Shown: in pieces, positions 26,786-36,064 of the stretch
Numbering within the stretch: the first letter of the stretch is position 1
Layout: the number at the start of each line of letters is the position of its first letter
NCBI RefSeq assembly: GCF_014651635.1
Contig: NZ_BMXG01000007.1
Location: 124,001-188,000, forward strand
Length of the DNA: 64,000 nucleotides
Direction: 5' to 3'
Origin: Cerasicoccus arenae
GTDB taxonomy: Bacteria > Verrucomicrobiota > Verrucomicrobiia > Opitutales > Cerasicoccaceae
Notes under the pieces: model-generated
Told to the model about the DNA's origin: nothing
What the model saw: only the letters and a program-made list of their open reading frames with translations
Databases searched by the model: none
Translations under genes and position numbers: made by a program

Positions 26786-27634
26786 TTAACGAACACGCCG
26801 AGGACGAAAGCCACTACGGTAGCGGCCCTCGTGCTTGAGCATAAAGACATCACGCCGCGGCCAAGCATAGCGAAAGATCACCAGAGCGAACATCAAGCTA
26901 AGAAACGCAGTCCAGGCACTTGCCAACCAAAGACCATGCACCAAGCCTGCAACGAGGAAGCTGGCCAAAACACTCAGCAAAGCTGCCAAAGGTAAAAACA
27001 TGGCACCAGGTGACAGGTAACCTTCGGTTAAAAATCGCCCCAGATAATGTTGAACTGGCCAAATAATCAAAAATGCGGTCACGAACCAACCGAGGAAATT
27101 CTGTAGCGGCACATCGTAGTAGTAGTCACCATTACCACCCCACCAGATCCAGTATCCACGTACAATCGTGGCCACAGGCTCAAGCGCTAAATCAATGGCA
27201 GTCGCCATAAATGCAACTGAAAATGCGACGAAACCGGAGCTAAGCATACGCTCGCGAGACAGAACGGAAAAAAACAACAGCAATGGATAAAGCACCACCC
27301 ACCAAGCCAGCGGAATTGCCCATGGCAAAACGCCTCCAATTGTTGGGCCGAACAGACCAGTGTAAGAATAATGACCAAAAGGATAGGTCGTCATCGCACC
27401 CAGCATTTCCACCACACCTGATAGAATAGCAATCCACAGAAAAATCGCGCCAGCCGCCCCCCAGCCGATCCTTCGCACTGCGTCCATGAAAATGACTGCC
27501 GCAGCCAACAACATGAACAGCAAATCCTCCCAGTGGCCAACTGGCGACTCATACGGAATCGCTACTACGACTAGTCCCACGAGGAACCAGACCGCGTACC
27601 AGACCAGTATGATATGAAATAGGCGGCGAAACAT
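26786..27634 (-). CDS. Carotenoid biosynthesis protein, CruF/DUF422-like
   Basis: About 282 residues with seven to eight membrane helices. I take the ATG at 27634 (MFRRLFHIILVWYAV), dropping 14 residues of the longer frame. The family signature is seen in MTTYPFGHYSYTGLFGPTI, PWAIPLAWWVVLY, and the DLALEPVATIVRGYWIWW stretch. CruF proteins hydrate the 1',2' double bond of acyclic carotenoid ends, and the wider DUF422 family includes less defined members, so carotenoid hydratase is plausible but not certain. It is isolated from other carotenoid genes except a lycopene cyclase-like gene at 32.4 kb. Confidence 0.75.
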   Translation of the reverse strand: MFRRLFHIILVWYAVWFLVGLVVVAIPYESPVGHWEDLLFMLLAAAVIFMDAVRRIGWGAAGAIFLWIAILSGVVEMLGAMTTYPFGHYSYTGLFGPTIGGVLPWAIPLAWWVVLYPLLLFFSVLSRERMLSSGFVAFSVAFMATAIDLALEPVATIVRGYWIWWGGNGDYYYDVPLQNFLGWFVTAFLIIWPVQHYLGRFLTEGYLSPGAMFLPLAALLSVLASFLVAGLVHGLWLASAWTAFLSLMFALVIFRYAWPRRDVFMLKHEGRYRSGFRPRRVR

Positions 27635-27864
27635 TGCCCGAAATCTGCACAGTAAACCTACCCGCCGCAAGCTCACTTAAAGCGCAATTTTCCATTCCTC
27701 GACCCTTTTTCATGGCTCGCAAGCCAAAGGGTATGAATGAACAGCAGCACAGAGCAGATATTGCCATGCAATCATGGCCAAGTATAGCTTAGGAGCAAGA
27801 CAACAAAGCATGTCCGCCACGGCTATTTTGAGCAGACATCCAGAAAGAAGGCAGCAGCCTTTTA

Positions 27865-28602
27865 TCAGGCGCTGATGGCGTCGAGCAGGTCTTCGCTATC
27901 GTACGAATGTAATTCAGTGGCGTGAGCGGCCCCAGTCATGTGTAGCATGAGCTTGATTGAGTTAACAACATCCTGCCCAGTAAAGCGTTGCATCCCCATG
28001 GTCTTGGTTACCTTGTGAGCAATCGTGTAGGGCTTGGCCCAGTGCCGCAGCCAGTATTCCTCAAGATAATGGGCTGAAATCTTCCCGCGCCCGATCATTT
28101 CTGGAGACATATCCTCGATTAAGTTACCATCCAGATCGATTGCATCAAAGGGAATCCCATGATCCGGTAGATCATGGGTAATCGCGCGACGAATGAGATA
28201 ATAGTGCGTGAATTGATTGCCCGAAAGGTCGAGACGGAAACGCTTGGCGCGGCGCACGACATAATGAATTTCAGGAGGAAGGCTGGTGAGTTGTAGGTTA
28301 GAAAGATCAACCAAGAAGTTCGTGTAGCGTGTGCCATCTGTAATGACCTCCTGCAAACGATATTTTGCAACGAGGTAGTCTCGCTGCCGTTCCTTGTCCC
28401 AAGAGGTGAATGCGTCAATTTCTAGTAAGTGGCACTCTGCCGAGGGCGTCTTCAGAATTTCGAGGATCAGTGATTTAGGTGCTTGAGCGAGATAGAGTAG
28501 TTCGTCAACGGATAGGTAGTGTCGTTTATGTTTCATAGCGTAATAATCAGTATAATGGATGTTAATTGTACGGGCGACTTTCAATTGCTGCAATGTAAAC
28601 AC
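27865..28602 (-). CDS. Hypothetical protein with leucine-rich-repeat-like segments
   Basis: 245 residues, soluble, no signal peptide or membrane helix. Three LRR-like segments are visible: VDLSNLQLTSLPPEI, RFRLDLSGNQFTHY and AIDLDGNLIEDM. N-terminal (about 25-65) and C-terminal parts are helical. The start is uncertain; an ATG at 28536 (MKHKRHYLSVDELLYLAQ) is a reasonable alternative. It is monocistronic with about 190 bp and 240 bp of non-coding sequence around it. No function can be assigned. Confidence 0.65.
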   Translation of the reverse strand: MFTLQQLKVARTINIHYTDYYAMKHKRHYLSVDELLYLAQAPKSLILEILKTPSAECHLLEIDAFTSWDKERQRDYLVAKYRLQEVITDGTRYTNFLVDLSNLQLTSLPPEIHYVVRRAKRFRLDLSGNQFTHYYLIRRAITHDLPDHGIPFDAIDLDGNLIEDMSPEMIGRGKISAHYLEEYWLRHWAKPYTIAHKVTKTMGMQRFTGQDVVNSIKLMLHMTGAAHATELHSYDSEDLLDAISA

Positions 28603-28844
28603 CTTATCAGACTATCGCAAAAACACGAAGATTTAAGGCGCTGAAGAAATCGTAAAAATTTTGCCGTTAGACGAACATTTCTCCCTAATAAAAGCCTTAG
28701 CCACTGGCAGAATTAAGGTTCTAATGAATCCCGTTTTAGCCTGCTCAAAAGCAAGGCCTTTAGCCCTTGTCCAAGGGCGCAAAGAATCAGCCAATCGCTT
28801 ACTTTAACCTTTAACATTCGAGTTTTAAAGACTTACCTCCTTCC

Positions 28845-29576
28845 ATGTCTGAAAATATCCGCCTAGACGGTCGCACTTGTGATCAACTTCGTACCATAAC
28901 ATTTGAACCCGGTATCGCTCCGAATGCCACTGGGTCTGTACTCGTCAGTTTTGGCAATACCCGTGTCATTTGCGGCGCGACGATTGAGAAGCGCGTCCCC
29001 GGCTGGATGAATGCGCAAGGTGTTGAAGGCGGCTGGATTACTGCAGAGTATTCAATGCTACCATATTCCACACACGACCGTAAGCAGCGCGACAGTTCAA
29101 AAGGGCGCGTTGATGGCCGTACCGTTGAAATCCAACGCCTCATTGGTCGTTCCATGCGTGCAGCTCTTGATCTCAAGAAGATGCCCGGCATGACACTCTG
29201 GATCGATTGCGACGTCCTTCAAGCGGATGGCGGCACGCGCACGGCTTCGATAACCGGTGCCTCTGTCGCCGCTAAAATTGCCATCAATCGCCTCCTAGCC
29301 GATGGTGTACTCAAGCAAAATCCAATGGAAAAGTCTGTCGCCGCCGTCAGCGTCGGAGTGTGGCAAGGGCTGGAAGTGCTCGATTTGCCTTATGTAGAAG
29401 ACCGTGACGCCGACGTTGATTTCAATGTGGTTATGACTAGCGAGGGCGAATTCGTTGAAGTACAAGGCACCGGCGAAGAAGCCACCTTTACCCACGCACA
29501 ACTCGACCGTCTGCTGGCTCTAGCCAAAAAAGGTATTGGCGAAATTAGCACATTACAGTTGGCAGCATTAAGTTAG
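28845..29576 (+). CDS. rph: Ribonuclease PH
   Basis: 243-residue phosphorolytic 3'-5' exoribonuclease that trims tRNA 3' ends; assembles as a hexamer. Typical motifs are present: the N-terminal RTITFEPGIAPNATGSVLV, GWITAEYSMLPYSTHDRKQRD, RTVEIQRLIGRSMRAALDL and the phosphate-site motif GGTRTASITGA. FVEVQGTGEEATFTHAQLDRLL closes the fold. About 240 bp of upstream non-coding sequence holds no obvious other feature. The gene is followed by overlapping small inverted repeats and then sucC. Confidence 0.95.
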   Translation: MSENIRLDGRTCDQLRTITFEPGIAPNATGSVLVSFGNTRVICGATIEKRVPGWMNAQGVEGGWITAEYSMLPYSTHDRKQRDSSKGRVDGRTVEIQRLIGRSMRAALDLKKMPGMTLWIDCDVLQADGGTRTASITGASVAAKIAINRLLADGVLKQNPMEKSVAAVSVGVWQGLEVLDLPYVEDRDADVDFNVVMTSEGEFVEVQGTGEEATFTHAQLDRLLALAKKGIGEISTLQLAALS

Positions 29577-29580
29577 TCGC

Positions 29581-29618
29581 CCATTCCGTCCATTAAATGA
29601 ATGGAAATCCATTTAATG
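29581..29618 (+). promoter_or_regulatory. Two mutually exclusive inverted repeats between rph and sucC
   Basis: CCATTC (29581-29586) pairs with GAATGG (29599-29604), and CATTAAATG (29591-29599) pairs with CATTTAATG (29610-29618). The pairings interleave, so they form either a pseudoknot or alternatives. No T tract follows. Confidence 0.35.
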
Positions 29619-29747
29619 ATACATTGAAAGAAATTAAGTTTAGGAACATCTCCCAAACGGCCAAAATACCGCGTAAACCGAGCAAATTAACGTTGCAAAA
29701 CGAAAGTTGAACCAGACACTTTGCCGTCCAGCCCTCCTCCTGCACCC

Positions 29748-30938
29748 ATGAATATTCACGAATACCAAGCGAAGGAATTGTTTTCCAAATATGGCATTGC
29801 CGTCCCTGCCGGCAAAGCTGCTCAAAGCGCAGACGATTTTGAATCGGCTCTTAATTCTATCAACGGCGACGTCGTTGTGGTAAAATCACAAATCCACGCA
29901 GGTGGACGCGGGAAAGGGACTTTTACCAGCGGCTTCAAAGGCGGCGTGAAGGTGCTGCCTAGAACAGAAGCGATTGAAGTTGCGGGCAAAATGCTGGGCA
30001 ACACACTCGTCACCCATCAAACCGGCCCTGAAGGCCGTGAAGTCAAGACGGTCTATTTCACAGAAGCCAGCGACATTCAGAAGGAATATTATCTGGCGAT
30101 TCTTCTCGATCGCGCAAGTAGCAGACCCGTTATCATCGCCTCGACTGAAGGCGGCGTAGACATCGAAACCGTCGCCGAAGAGAGTCCCGAGAAGATCATC
30201 CGCGTGATCATCGACCCAGCGACCGGCATCATGCCTTTCCATAAACGCCTAATTGCATTTGGCCTTGGCTTTTCCGACAAAAACCAGCTCAAGCAGTTGG
30301 ATAAGCTCCTGAGCGGACTTTATAAGATGTTCTGGGAAACCGACGCATCGATGGTGGAAATTAACCCACTGATCACCACTCCCGCGGGAGACATTTTGGC
30401 CCTCGACGCCAAAGTCAATTTTGACAGCAATGCCCTCTTCCGGCACCCGGAAATCGTCGCCCTACGCGATCTTGGCGAAGAAGACCCCAAGGAAGTCAAG
30501 GCGTCCGACACCGGTCTCAGCTACATTGCGCTGGATGGCAACATCGCTTGCTTGGTCAATGGCGCTGGCCTCGCCATGGCGACGATGGACATTATTAAGC
30601 ACTTCGGTGGCAATCCCGCAAACTTCCTTGATGTAGGCGGCGGCGCTAACGCCGATCAGGTCACCGAAGCCTTTAAGATCATCTTGAGTGACCCGAATGT
30701 AAAGGGCATCTTGGTCAACATTTTTGGCGGCATCATGAGCTGTAAGACGATTGCTGACGGCATTATTGAAGCAGCCAAGAACGTTGAAATTAACGTCCCG
30801 TTGGTCGTTCGCCTAGAAGGAAACTCCGTCGCAGAAGGCAAACAAGCGCTATCCGATAGCGGCCTAGCGCTGACACCAGCAGATTCCCTCTCGGACGCCG
30901 CCCAAAAAATTGTCAAGCTGGTTGCCGAGGCCAACTAA
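29748..30938 (+). CDS. sucC: Succinate-CoA ligase (ADP-forming), beta subunit
   Basis: 396-residue ATP-grasp subunit of succinyl-CoA synthetase, the TCA-cycle enzyme doing substrate-level phosphorylation. I use the ATG at 29748 giving the family start [17 protein letters not shown]; a frame from 29721 adds nine Pro-rich residues. [14 protein letters not shown] is the nucleotide-binding motif, and [15 protein letters not shown] and [16 protein letters not shown] come from the CoA-ligase domain. It forms an operon with sucD, 33 bp downstream. Confidence 0.97.
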   Translation: MNIHEYQAKELFSKYGIAVPAGKAAQSADDFESALNSINGDVVVVKSQIHAGGRGKGTFTSGFKGGVKVLPRTEAIEVAGKMLGNTLVTHQTGPEGREVKTVYFTEASDIQKEYYLAILLDRASSRPVIIASTEGGVDIETVAEESPEKIIRVIIDPATGIMPFHKRLIAFGLGFSDKNQLKQLDKLLSGLYKMFWETDASMVEINPLITTPAGDILALDAKVNFDSNALFRHPEIVALRDLGEEDPKEVKASDTGLSYIALDGNIACLVNGAGLAMATMDIIKHFGGNPANFLDVGGGANADQVTEAFKIILSDPNVKGILVNIFGGIMSCKTIADGIIEAAKNVEINVPLVVRLEGNSVAEGKQALSDSGLALTPADSLSDAAQKIVKLVAEAN

Positions 30939-30971
30939 ATTTATTTCCCAGAAACCCTTAGCATTACGATC

Positions 30972-31850
30972 ATGAGCGTCCTCGTTGGCAAAAACACCCG
31001 CGTAGTCGGGCAAGGCATTACCGGCAAAGCCGGAACCAAACACGCCCTTAATAACATCGCCTACGGCACCAATTACGTCGCCGCAGTCACTCCTGGTAAA
31101 GGTGGACAACGATGGGAAGACAAACTACCTGTTTTCAATTCTGTCCATGACGCTGTCGCCAAAGAAGGAGCCAACACGTCTGTCATTTTCGTCCCCCCCC
31201 CCTTTGCAGCAGATTCCATCTTGGAGGCCATTGACGCTGGCATCGAACTAATCATCTGCATTACCGAAGGCATCCCCGTACGGGATATGACCGCGGTTAA
31301 AGATGCACTGATCAAGTCAGGCGGTAAAACACGGCTAATTGGCCCTAATTGCCCAGGCATTATGACCCCTGGCGAATGCAATATTGGCATCATGCCCGGT
31401 TACATCGCACAACCAGGTAAAGTCGGTGTCGTTAGCCGTTCTGGCACGTTAACTTACGAAGCGGTCTATCAACTGACTCAGCGGGGGCACGGTCAAAGCA
31501 CTTGCATCGGTATTGGTGGTGATCCAATCAATGGCACCAGTCACCTGGATGCCGTCAAGCTCTTCAACGAAGACCCAGCAACTGAGGCCATCATTCTTAT
31601 TGGTGAAATCGGCGGAAGCGCAGAAGAGGAAGCAGCAGCCTACATCAAAGAATTCGTCAAGAAGCCCGTCGCTGCCTTCATTGCGGGCACGACCGCTCCT
31701 CCAGGACGTCGCATGGGCCATGCTGGTGCCATCGTATCAGGATCCAGTGGAAGTGCGGAAACTAAGATTGCTGCGCTCAAAGACGCAGGTATTGCCGTAG
31801 CTCCAACACCCTCAGAAATCGGCGAAACTTTGCTTTCCATCTACGGTTAG
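30972..31850 (+). CDS. sucD: Succinate-CoA ligase (ADP-forming), alpha subunit
   Basis: 292-residue CoA-binding subunit. [20 protein letters not shown] is the N-terminal CoA-binding Rossmann start; [13 protein letters not shown] carries the active-site His that is transiently phosphorylated. The conserved PPPFAADSI is encoded through ten consecutive C (31193-31202), so a one-base slip would abolish the TCA enzyme. Spacing of 33 bp to sucC supports co-transcription. About 240 bp of non-coding sequence follows, with a weak TGCCA/TGGCA stem and a T7 tract but no convincing terminator. Confidence 0.97.
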   Translation: MSVLVGKNTRVVGQGITGKAGTKHALNNIAYGTNYVAAVTPGKGGQRWEDKLPVFNSVHDAVAKEGANTSVIFVPPPFAADSILEAIDAGIELIICITEGIPVRDMTAVKDALIKSGGKTRLIGPNCPGIMTPGECNIGIMPGYIAQPGKVGVVSRSGTLTYEAVYQLTQRGHGQSTCIGIGGDPINGTSHLDAVKLFNEDPATEAIILIGEIGGSAEEEAAAYIKEFVKKPVAAFIAGTTAPPGRRMGHAGAIVSGSSGSAETKIAALKDAGIAVAPTPSEIGETLLSIYG

Positions 31851-32092
31851 CAAAAGCCTTCATCGTTCCCCTAAGTTGCCAAATAAAACGATCTGGCATG
31901 CTTTCTTGCATTTTTTTCTTAACTAATGCTAAAGCATGGAGCAGCAATTCCGTTTATATTATATCATTCAATAACGAGGAGCACAGAGGCAATTACGATT
32001 AAGCAATAGATGAAAAAATATCCTGCTTAATGTGTTGCAAATTTGTGACCCAATCCTTACCGATAAGAGATTCTTGATAAGCAACTTAGATT

Positions 32093-32305
32093 ATGGCTAA
32101 AAAACAAACCCATGGGCGCGCGCCCGGAAAAACACAAATATCTATCAGCCTGCCTCAGGACCTGGTAGAAAAAATTGACCGTCTTGCGGCCACGGAAAAC
32201 CGCAATAGGTCTAACTTCATCGCCACGCACCTTGAGTCGTTGGCGGGGGATGTTGAAGCGTCGGAACCTCCCAAGCGTTTCAAGAAAAAAGCTTCTAAAG
32301 CTTAA
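32093..32305 (+). CDS. Ribbon-helix-helix (CopG/Arc-like) DNA-binding protein
   Basis: 70 residues. A basic N-terminal arm (MAKKQTHGRAPGKT) leads into the ribbon strand ISISLPQDLVEKIDRLA and the two helices ENRNRSNFIATHLESLA, a classical MetJ/Arc-type fold that binds DNA as a dimer. The tail is Lys-rich. No partner toxin gene is adjacent, so this is more likely a lone regulator than an antitoxin. It is followed by a strong terminator. Confidence 0.82.
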   Translation: MAKKQTHGRAPGKTQISISLPQDLVEKIDRLAATENRNRSNFIATHLESLAGDVEASEPPKRFKKKASKA

Positions 32306-32345
32306 TGTTCTGTCGGCGGAAGTCGACTGAATTGCCCCAATAATA

Positions 32346-32379
32346 AATCTCGTCACTTCGGTGGCGAGATTTTGTATTT
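32346..32379 (+). terminator. Intrinsic terminator with TTCG tetraloop
   Basis: AATCTCGTCAC (32346-32356), loop TTCG, then GTGGCGAGATT (32361-32371): an 11-bp stem with one G-T pair, followed by TTGTATTT. It lies 40 bp after the ribbon-helix-helix gene. Confidence 0.85.
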
Positions 32380-32415
32380 CTTGCTAATTAGGCTGTTAAG
32401 CATCTCAATAGCTGA

Positions 32416-32799
32416 GTGAATATCTATGCCCACTGGTTGCCTTCAAATGCTTATTACGTATTTCACCTACTGGCTTGGCTCGGCGCAGTGATTGCGCTTC
32501 AGTGGCTTGGTTTTCCACGGTTACTTTGGCAGAATCGACACGCGATTTTTTACCCAGCCATACTATTGGGTAGCTACTTAGCCCTGACAGATATTGTAGC
32601 GGTGCACTTCGAAGTCTGGCATTTTGATGAAAAACTCATTCTCGCTGGAGCCGTTAGCTCACCCTTTCTTCAATTCTTCCTCAAACCGTTCGGTGTGCCC
32701 ATCGAAGAGTGGCTTTTTTTCTACTTAACTGCCCTACTCGTTGCACAGAGCTTCATCCTTTTTTTGCCAGCCTCGCTTCGGCATGCCAAAAGGGATTAA
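32416..32799 (+). CDS. Single lycopene cyclase domain protein (CrtYc/CrtYd-like)
   Basis: 127 residues starting with GTG at 32416. Three membrane helices and the domain's hallmarks are present: VWHFDEKLILAG and PFGVPIEEWLFFYLTALLVAQ, where PxEE(W/L)xF is diagnostic. Heterodimeric cyclases of actinobacteria use two such domains, and fungal or archaeal forms fuse two in one protein. Here only one copy is present, so it would act as a homodimer or need a partner elsewhere. It converges on uvrB with a 4-bp TTAA overlap of the two stop codons. Confidence 0.78.
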   Translation: MNIYAHWLPSNAYYVFHLLAWLGAVIALQWLGFPRLLWQNRHAIFYPAILLGSYLALTDIVAVHFEVWHFDEKLILAGAVSSPFLQFFLKPFGVPIEEWLFFYLTALLVAQSFILFLPASLRHAKRD

Positions 32800-34832
32800 C
32801 GTCCCCAGCGCATATTTTTCCCCTTCTTTGCGCGCTTACGGCGTCGAGTGGGACCAGATTCGTCGTAGTCGCTTGTCGCCGCACCGCTCTTTAAAGCCTC
32901 AATTTGGTCACGCAACACTGCCGCACGTTCAAATTCCAGATTGTTTGCAGCCTCTAACATATCTGCCTCAAGCTCCGCCAAAACTGCAGCTACATCTTGA
33001 TCACCACCTGCGGCTTTAAAATCAACTGGGTTTTCTGCAGCTTCCTGTCGATGTAAGCTCGCTTGCACGGCGCGACGGACGCTACGAGGAGTAATCCCGT
33101 GCTCCTTGTTGTAAGCAATCTGCTTAGCTCGGCGATCTTCAGTAATCGCAATTGTGCGGCGAAGTGAATCAGTAAGCTTATCCGCGTAAAGAATCACTCG
33201 TCCCTTCTCATGACGTGCCGCGCGACCTGCTGTTTGAATTAGACTTGTTTCGCTGCGCAAAAAACCTTCCTTGTCGGCGTCAAGGATCGCGACTAATGCA
33301 ACTTCCGGCAAATCCAGCCCTTCACGTAGTAAATTCACCCCGACAAGCACATCGAATTCACCGCGGCGCAGATTACGCAGAATTTCCACCCGCTCAATGG
33401 CGTCGATATCGCTATGTAGATATTCTACTCGAATATCAGCCTCCCGCAAATAGCTAGTTAGGTCCTCACTCATGCGCTTGGTCAAGGTCGTCACGAGCAC
33501 ACGCTCCTGCGCATCAACCGCAGTCCTTACTTCGCCAATCAAATCCTCGACTTGGCCAGTCGTAGAGCGCATCTCCATCACTGGATCCAGCAGACCAGTC
33601 GGACGTACCACCTGATGCGCAATCACACTGGATTTCTCGAACTCCAACTTCGCGGGCGTCGCCGATACAAAGACACATTGCCCAGTAACATCCCAGAATT
33701 CATCAGGCTTGAGCGGTCGATTATCTAAAGCCGAAGGAAGTCTAAAACCAAAGTCCACTAATCGCTCCTTACGTGAACGGTCGCCAAAATACATGGCACC
33801 AATCTGCGGTACCGTGGCGTGGCTCTCGTCAATGATCAACAGCATATCTTTCGGAAAAAAGTCGATCAGGCACCATGGACGCTCCCCTTCCTTACGAGCA
33901 GACAAATGCCGTGAATAATTCTCGATTCCGTTGCAAAAACCCATCTCTTGCAGTAACTCCAGATCATAGTCTGTACGCATCTTTATCCGCTGTGCTTCTA
34001 TCAAGCGACGGTCCTGCTCAAACTTTGCTACCTGTTGGTTAGCCTCATCGCGAATTGCCTCAACCGCAGTTTCCAGCTTGCGACGGGGAGTAATGTACTG
34101 ATTGGCCGGGTAGAGCTGAAAATGGTTCAGATGTTCGCCCGTAGCCCCCGTTAAAGGATCTAGACCAGTGATCGCTTCAATTTCGTCCCCCCAGAACTCA
34201 ATGCGAATGGCGCTTTCCATATAGGCAGGAAAGACGTCCACGACCTCACCTCGAACACGGAACTTACCACGCGTCAATGCAATGTCATTCCGTTCATATA
34301 GGTTCTCAACAAGTCGCTCAAGCAGGCGGTCTCGTCCAAATTCCTCCCCAACCCGTAGCGGAATCATCATTTCGCGGAAATCCTCCGGCGACCCCAATCC
34401 ATAGATACAACTGACACTTGCCACAACCAGCACATCACGACGGCTGATTAGTGAGCTTGTCGCCGAGATTCTCAGACGTTCAATTTCGTCGTTGATGCTC
34501 GAATCTTTCTCGATGTAGGTATCGGTCTGCGGCACATAGGCCTCAGGTTGATAGTAATCGTAGTAGCTGACGAAGTACTCAACCGCGTTATTCGGGAAGA
34601 AACTCTTAAATTCAGAATATAACTGTGCCGCCAGGGTTTTATTATGCGAAATGACCAAAGTCGGCCGCTGTAGTTCTTGGACAATATTGGCCATCGTGAA
34701 GGTCTTTCCCGATCCCGTCACCCCCATCAATGTCTGAAATCGATTACCAGCCCTCAGTGAACGAGCCAGTAATTTAATGGCGTCAGGCTGGTCACCTTGA
34801 GGGTCATATTCGGACTGCAACTGGAAATCCAC
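32796..34832 (-). CDS. uvrB: Excinuclease ABC subunit B
   Basis: About 678-residue helicase-like subunit of nucleotide-excision repair. Walker A TGSGKTFTMANIVQ, the beta-hairpin region YYDYYQPEAYVP, the helicase motif DESHATVPQIGAMY and the C-terminal UVR motif (AELEADMLEAANNLEFERAA) are present. I use the GTG at 34832 because it gives FQLQSEYDPQGDQPDAI close to the family start; an ATG at 34904 extends by 24 residues. It is monocistronic and overlaps the convergent lycopene cyclase-like gene. Confidence 0.95.
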   Translation of the reverse strand: MDFQLQSEYDPQGDQPDAIKLLARSLRAGNRFQTLMGVTGSGKTFTMANIVQELQRPTLVISHNKTLAAQLYSEFKSFFPNNAVEYFVSYYDYYQPEAYVPQTDTYIEKDSSINDEIERLRISATSSLISRRDVLVVASVSCIYGLGSPEDFREMMIPLRVGEEFGRDRLLERLVENLYERNDIALTRGKFRVRGEVVDVFPAYMESAIRIEFWGDEIEAITGLDPLTGATGEHLNHFQLYPANQYITPRRKLETAVEAIRDEANQQVAKFEQDRRLIEAQRIKMRTDYDLELLQEMGFCNGIENYSRHLSARKEGERPWCLIDFFPKDMLLIIDESHATVPQIGAMYFGDRSRKERLVDFGFRLPSALDNRPLKPDEFWDVTGQCVFVSATPAKLEFEKSSVIAHQVVRPTGLLDPVMEMRSTTGQVEDLIGEVRTAVDAQERVLVTTLTKRMSEDLTSYLREADIRVEYLHSDIDAIERVEILRNLRRGEFDVLVGVNLLREGLDLPEVALVAILDADKEGFLRSETSLIQTAGRAARHEKGRVILYADKLTDSLRRTIAITEDRRAKQIAYNKEHGITPRSVRRAVQASLHRQEAAENPVDFKAAGGDQDVAAVLAELEADMLEAANNLEFERAAVLRDQIEALKSGAATSDYDESGPTRRRKRAKKGKNMRWGR

Positions 34833-35057
34833 GATCCATGAACCATAGGGCGGGATGAGAGAAAAGCAACTACTGCTCAAATTTGCGCTAATCATTTTCC
34901 GCAATTAGCCGTAACTTAAATTTGCATAGTGCAGAAAATACCGCGTAGATGAAGTTTGCTAATTGGCGTTACCCCTAATTTCTCGGGCTTCATCTAATTC
35001 AGCAGTAATGTGCATTGCAGATTATCCCGTGCACAAAAAAAACAACTTTCAATTTAT

Positions 35058-36047
35058 ATGGTAAACGGAAAAGCCCTTATTTTGGCGACGAAACAATACG
35101 CTCACGACTATTCAACCGCCAGTTGGTGGGCGATCTTCTCCACACTAATCTTGCTCGCCGCCGCCATGGCAGGTGCTGCCTTAAGCACACATTGGATATT
35201 CCAACTTGGTTGCTCTGTTATGATGAGCCTGCTTCTCGTCCGATTTTTCGTCATCTACCATGACCATCAGCACCACGCAATTTTACCGCACAGCAAGTTT
35301 CTTAAGGTTGCAATGCGCGTCTGGGGCATGATCGCCCTGACACCCAACGGTATTTGGACGCATTCACATAACCACCATCACAACCACAATTCCAAATTGA
35401 AGGTGCCGCCATTTGGTTCGTTTCCAGTCATGACTGCTGAACGTTACCTACAAGCAACTAGGCAAGAGCGCTTCTTTTATGAGATTAACCGCCACCCCAT
35501 CACGATTCTGTGCGGTTATTTCACAGCATTCGTATTTGGCATGTGTATTGCGCCTTTTTTTGAAAAACATCGTAAACATCAGGACTGCCTAGCTGCTTTG
35601 CTCGTTCACGCGGCGATTTATACCGTTCTCGGACTTATATTCGGTCTTCAAGCGATGTTCTTCGCCTGGTTCCTTCCACAATTCTTCGCAGGCGCTCTGG
35701 GAGCCTACCTCTTCTATGCACAGCACAATTTCCCCACAGTAACCTATCTTGACCGAGACGGCTGGACCTATGAAGGTGCCGCCCTGCAATCCTCCAGCTA
35801 CTGTAAGATGGGGCCATTGATGAACTATTTCACTGCGAATATCGGCTACCACCATATCCACCACCTTAATAGCAAAATCCCATTCTACCGCCTACCTGAG
35901 GTGTATCGGAGCATGCCCGAGTTACAGACGCCCAAAACAACTTCACTGAAGTTTAAAGACATTTCTAGTTGTCTGAGCCTTCACGTGTGGGACCCCGCTC
36001 AACAGCGCATGATTTCTCGACGAGAAATGTATGCCTTAGCGGCATAA
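35058..36047 (+). CDS. Membrane fatty-acid desaturase family protein
   Basis: About 329 residues from the ATG at 35058. The three histidine boxes of the di-iron desaturase/hydroxylase family are present: HDHQHH, the second box HSHNHHHNH, and the third GYHHIHHLN. Several membrane helices lie between boxes one and three. It could introduce a double bond in a membrane lipid or hydroxylate a lipid or carotenoid; the sequence does not decide. It is alone on its strand and ends 17 bp before the convergent glucokinase gene. Confidence 0.85.
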   Translation: MVNGKALILATKQYAHDYSTASWWAIFSTLILLAAAMAGAALSTHWIFQLGCSVMMSLLLVRFFVIYHDHQHHAILPHSKFLKVAMRVWGMIALTPNGIWTHSHNHHHNHNSKLKVPPFGSFPVMTAERYLQATRQERFFYEINRHPITILCGYFTAFVFGMCIAPFFEKHRKHQDCLAALLVHAAIYTVLGLIFGLQAMFFAWFLPQFFAGALGAYLFYAQHNFPTVTYLDRDGWTYEGAALQSSSYCKMGPLMNYFTANIGYHHIHHLNSKIPFYRLPEVYRSMPELQTPKTTSLKFKDISSCLSLHVWDPAQQRMISRREMYALAA

Positions 36048-36064
36048 CCACAAGCGAGATAGAC

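Noticed and set aside
31851-32092. Terminator after sucD
   Set aside because: The only stems are 4-5 bp; too weak to call.
32093-32305. Antitoxin of a toxin-antitoxin pair
   Set aside because: No small toxin-like gene adjoins it; the next gene is a lycopene cyclase-like protein after a terminator.
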